DNA of 8,612 bases from Novosphingobium sp. (lineage in GTDB: Bacteria > Pseudomonadota > Alphaproteobacteria > Sphingomonadales > Sphingomonadaceae): NCBI GenBank assembly GCA_020853995.1, contig JADYXV010000354.1, positions 1-8,612 on the forward strand, given 5' to 3'. Below are positions 6,004 to 8,612 of this stretch, in pieces. The position numbers and the translations under genes are program-made. Numbering within the stretch: the first letter of the stretch is position 1; every line of letters begins with the position of its first letter. Under the pieces are notes generated by a model that had not been told where the DNA came from, made no database searches, and saw only the letters and a program-made list of their open reading frames with translations.

Positions 6004-8213
6004 ACGGCATTGCTTATCCTGTGGTTCGCGAAGGCGATGATGAGATCGCACAATTGCGCGCGCGGGTGCAGCAGTTGGAGAAGATCAACTCCGCTTTGAT
6101 GGACCGGGTGGAACGCTCGATTGATATGGAGGGCGGGGCGTTTTCGATGTTCGAAACCGCGATTGCCTTGGAATCAGTGGTGCGTGACCGGACGAGCGCG
6201 CTGGAAGCTGCGATGAGCGAGCTTAATCGCGTGATCGCGGAACTGGCAGCGGCCAATGATGATGCCACCGCAGCGCGGATTTTGCTGCGTGATGCCATCG
6301 AAACGCTGAACGATGGTTTTGCGCTGTTTGATGCCAATGACCGGATGATCTTGTGCAACCGTGCCTACATCCGGATATTTCCCTCGGTTGAAGAGATTTC
6401 ACACGCATCGCCAGAGTTTGCAGAAATCGCAATCAGGCTTGCCAATACTGGCGCGACGGTGGGTGCAAACATAGCCCCTGAACGGTGGCTGCGTGACCGG
6501 GTGGACAGGCATCGCCGGGCTGAAGGCGCACACGTTCAGGCGATGAGCGACGGGCGCTGGATCCAGATCAATGAAATCCGAACCAGCGATGGCGGAATTG
6601 TCGGGGTCTATACTGATATCACCTCGGTCAAAGCCGAAGATGCGCGGCAGCGGGCGCTTGAACTGGCAGAGCGCAATCTGGCGCTCCAAGCCACGCTTGA
6701 TACCCTGTCAGAGGGCGTTTGTCTGTTTGATGCACAACACCGGATGCAGGCTTCGAACGAAGGTTTGATGCGGGTTTTGGCACTGAGTGGCGATAATGCA
6801 GAAGCAGTGCGCGATCATGCGGCTTTGGTGCGCTGGTGTGTCGACAGCCTCGGTCTTGATAGCCCAGAAGCGCTCGGCTGGCGGCATGAAACCATGCAAC
6901 GTCTTGCGGCGGAATGCAAGATTGGCGGGCGCAATTTCATCATCCGCTCGGTCCCGCTCAGCAATGGTGGGATGGTATTTACGTTTGACGACGTGACCGA
7001 TCACATGCGCTTGCAACGCTCGTTAACTGAAACCGCCGAGACGCTGGAGCGCAGGGTGAGCGAGCGGACGGCGGAACTGATTGAGGTGAACCGACAACTG
7101 GTCGATGCTAAGAACGAAGCAGAGACGGCCAATCGTTCAAAAACCAGCTTCCTTGCTGCCGCCAGCCATGATCTTTTGCAACCGCTCAATGCAGCGCGGC
7201 TGTTTGTTTCGGCGATGGATGGGCAGGCTTTGCCAGACCGCCCGCGCGCATTGGTTCAGCAAACAAGCACCGCGCTGGATTCGGTTGAAGACCTGCTGGA
7301 GGCGCTGTTTGAGATTTCGCGGCTTGATGCGGGCGCGATTCAGCCTGAGATCGTGGACCTTCCGCTTGGCAGTATCTTCAATACGTTGCGGGTGGAGTTT
7401 GCGCCATTGGCGGCAGCGGGTGGGTTGCAATTCGATGTGGCGGACACCGGGGTTTGGGTGCGGTCGGACGCGCGGCTGCTGCGCCGGGTTTTACAGAACT
7501 TTGTCTCAAACGCGATCCGCTATACCGAAGTGGGGCAGGTCGCGGTCGAGGTGGAGCAGCTTGCAGGCAGCGTCAGGGTCACCGTGCGCGATACGGGGCC
7601 GGGCATTGCACCGGGGGATCGTGACGAGATTTTCGAGGAATTTCGCCGGGTGGGGCGGACGCAGAAGATTCCGGGCAAAGGCCTTGGGCTGGCGATTGTG
7701 CGGCGGGTTTCCACGATGCTTGGCCATGAAATTGCCCTGCAATCAACGCCGGGGCAGGGATCGGCGTTTTCCATCAGCCTGCCCAGTGTTGCCCCGGTGG
7801 TGAGCGCGGTTCGCGAAGATCCCGCCGCAACGGTATCATCAAGCACGGGCGGCATGGTGCTGGTGATCGATAATGATCCTGCCATCCTTTCGGGCATGGA
7901 AGCCTTGCTGGAAAACTGGGGGCTTGAAGTGGTGACAGCCCGCGATCCAGGTGATGTCGTGGTGACGGTGGCGCTGGCGCAAGGCCTTGCCATGTTGATC
8001 GTCGATTATCAACTCGACGATGGCCTGATGGGCGACACGGCGATTGCGATGATCCGCAAAATGGCAGGTCGCGAAATACCGGCGATGGTCATTACCGCCG
8101 ACCGGGCAGAGGAAGCCAAGACGTTGCTGGCCAGTCTGGCACTGCCGGTGCTCCACAAACCGGTAAAGCCTGCCCAACTGCGCGCGTTGCTCCGTCAGAT
8201 GGACGTGATTTAG
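6000..8213 (+). CDS. Soluble double-PAS hybrid histidine kinase with receiver, NahK/ErcS'-like
   Basis: A 737-residue cytosolic sensor kinase with no membrane segment. Domain order: N-terminal coiled coil (about 14-90, one break), PAS 1 (about 95-210), PAS 2 (about 228-336), coiled coil (338-380), HisKA with phospho-acceptor His390 in AASHDLLQPLNAAR, HATPase with N-box Asn500/Asn504, DTGPGIAPGD (531-540) and GKGLGLAI (559-566), then a receiver (about 618-735) with Asp669 as phospho-acceptor, Thr699 and Lys720. The HDLLQPLNAARLF H-box and C-terminal receiver match the NahK/ErcS' type of Pseudomonas, where ErcS' belongs to the ethanol-oxidation regulatory network. It starts at ATG 6000, overlapping the FIST stop by four bases. 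No phosphotransfer domain or DNA-binding regulator lies in the window, so its output partner is encoded elsewhere. In the receiver the usual acidic pair reads Asp624-Asn625, a variation to note for metal binding. Confidence 0.95.
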   Translation: MNGIAYPVVREGDDEIAQLRARVQQLEKINSALMDRVERSIDMEGGAFSMFETAIALESVVRDRTSALEAAMSELNRVIAELAAANDDATAARILLRDAIETLNDGFALFDANDRMILCNRAYIRIFPSVEEISHASPEFAEIAIRLANTGATVGANIAPERWLRDRVDRHRRAEGAHVQAMSDGRWIQINEIRTSDGGIVGVYTDITSVKAEDARQRALELAERNLALQATLDTLSEGVCLFDAQHRMQASNEGLMRVLALSGDNAEAVRDHAALVRWCVDSLGLDSPEALGWRHETMQRLAAECKIGGRNFIIRSVPLSNGGMVFTFDDVTDHMRLQRSLTETAETLERRVSERTAELIEVNRQLVDAKNEAETANRSKTSFLAAASHDLLQPLNAARLFVSAMDGQALPDRPRALVQQTSTALDSVEDLLEALFEISRLDAGAIQPEIVDLPLGSIFNTLRVEFAPLAAAGGLQFDVADTGVWVRSDARLLRRVLQNFVSNAIRYTEVGQVAVEVEQLAGSVRVTVRDTGPGIAPGDRDEIFEEFRRVGRTQKIPGKGLGLAIVRRVSTMLGHEIALQSTPGQGSAFSISLPSVAPVVSAVREDPAATVSSSTGGMVLVIDNDPAILSGMEALLENWGLEVVTARDPGDVVVTVALAQGLAMLIVDYQLDDGLMGDTAIAMIRKMAGREIPAMVITADRAEEAKTLLASLALPVLHKPVKPAQLRALLRQMDVI

Positions 8214-8234
8214 ACTGGCCGCATTGGGGCGTTT

Positions 8235-8249
8235 TCCGCCATAAGCGGA
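8235..8249 (+). terminator. Small hairpin after the kinase gene, weak terminator candidate
   Basis: TCCGC (8235-8239) and GCGGA (8245-8249) pair around CATAA, 21 nt after the kinase stop. It is preceded by TTT and followed by CTTTCT, a poor U-tract. It could end the FIST-kinase transcript on the plus strand but is too short to be convincing. The surrounding 8214-8303 contains no gene that I can support. Confidence 0.3.
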
Positions 8250-8303
8250 CTTTCTGGAAGCGACCCCTTTGCCGTCATTGCCCGCTTGAGCTAGTTTGCT
8301 CGA

Positions 8304-8495
8304 ATGGAGGCGGTCCAATCCTATCGAAACTGGTGGCGGCCACTGCCCGGGTGGCTAAAAATCACGACTTCGCTGATCGCCTATCCGGCGTGGGCCATCA
8401 TCGTGTATTGCGTCGCAACAGGTAATGCGAAGAGCACGGCAGCATTCTTCTCGTTCATCGCATTTGCAGTTGTCGCAGTGCTTCAGAGGGCATAG
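8304..8495 (+). CDS. Small two-helix membrane protein of unknown function
   Basis: A 63-residue protein that I do not recognise. It begins with an amphipathic Trp/Arg/Pro segment (about 6-17), followed by two hydrophobic stretches, about 19-39 (ITTSLIAYPAWAIIVYCVA) and 45-61 (TAAFFSFIAFAVVAVL), joined by a short GNAKS turn, and ends QRA. This is the pattern of a small inner-membrane hairpin, and such an organised hydrophobic composition is unlikely in a chance frame. An in-frame stop lies 12 nt upstream of ATG 8304, so there is no longer version. The ribosome binding site is poor. It follows the kinase after 90 nt; a functional link is not evident. Confidence 0.6.
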   Translation: MEAVQSYRNWWRPLPGWLKITTSLIAYPAWAIIVYCVATGNAKSTAAFFSFIAFAVVAVLQRA

Positions 8496-8543
8496 CGTGG
8501 AAGGTACGCTAAACAACGTTAAGGGTGAACAATCAGAGAACGC

Positions 8544-8612
8544 TTAGGCGGCGCGACTATCCGGCGGAAGATTGAGGGCCTTGCGGCCAGCAGAAGCGGC
8601 TGCGCGATCCCA
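8544..8612 (-). CDS. Possible C-terminal tail of a gene entering from the right edge
   Basis: On the minus strand the last 69 bases form an open frame of 22 residues ending in TAA at 8546-8544: WDRAAASAGRKALNLPPDSRAA. The residue mix, rich in Ala, Arg and Pro near the end, looks like an ordinary alphaproteobacterial C-terminus, but it is too short to identify. It would converge with the small membrane-protein gene. Other frames in this stretch cannot be excluded. The 48 bases from 8496 to 8543 show nothing recognisable. Confidence 0.35.
   Translation of the reverse strand, partial: WDRAAASAGRKALNLPPDSRAA

Noticed and set aside
7105..7803. 232-residue open frame inside the kinase in another frame
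   Set aside because: Overlaps the HisKA and HATPase regions whose H, N and G boxes are intact in the kinase frame; the alternative protein is Arg/Trp/Cys-rich nonsense.
1..8612. CRISPR array, tRNA or rRNA genes
   Set aside because: No regularly spaced repeats, tRNA-like cloverleaf or rRNA-like conserved segments were seen on either strand.

Overview
The window looks like part of a GC-rich alphaproteobacterial chromosome, most likely a sphingomonad. That placement is an inference from base composition, GTG starts and protein style; no rRNA or other marker is present. Six complete protein genes are well supported, one small membrane protein is probable, and a gene fragment sits at each edge.

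Layout. Positions 1-180 look like the end of an insertion sequence: a start codon with a good ribosome binding site reading off the left edge, preceded by two imperfect ~22-bp repeats. Next, on the minus strand, comes acetyl-CoA synthetase (acs, 326-2275). A short divergent intergenic region separates it from a plus-strand run: an ExaC/AldB-type acetaldehyde dehydrogenase (2429-3949), a small EthD-like protein (4061-4369), a DUF779 protein (4366-4761), a FIST-domain sensor protein (4852-6003) and a soluble double-PAS hybrid histidine kinase (6000-8213). EthD/DUF779 and FIST/kinase each overlap by 4 bp, so each pair is probably translationally coupled. A 63-residue two-helix membrane protein (8304-8495) follows, and the C-terminal tail of a possible minus-strand gene runs off the right edge.

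How they fit together. The dehydrogenase would oxidise acetaldehyde (or a similar short aldehyde) to acetate, and Acs would activate acetate to acetyl-CoA, so the divergent pair forms the lower half of ethanol/C2 oxidation. DUF779 genes are repeatedly found beside such dehydrogenases. The FIST protein plus NahK/ErcS'-like kinase looks like a two-piece cytosolic sensor, and related kinases control ethanol oxidation in Pseudomonas aeruginosa. The alcohol dehydrogenase, its cytochrome, PQQ genes and a DNA-binding response regulator are not in this window, so the upstream substrate and the output of the sensor remain unknown.

The most interesting possibility is that the FIST protein is a detached ligand-binding subunit for the kinase, placed next to the metabolic genes that handle its ligand. 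Each part is a known family; the proposal concerns their arrangement.
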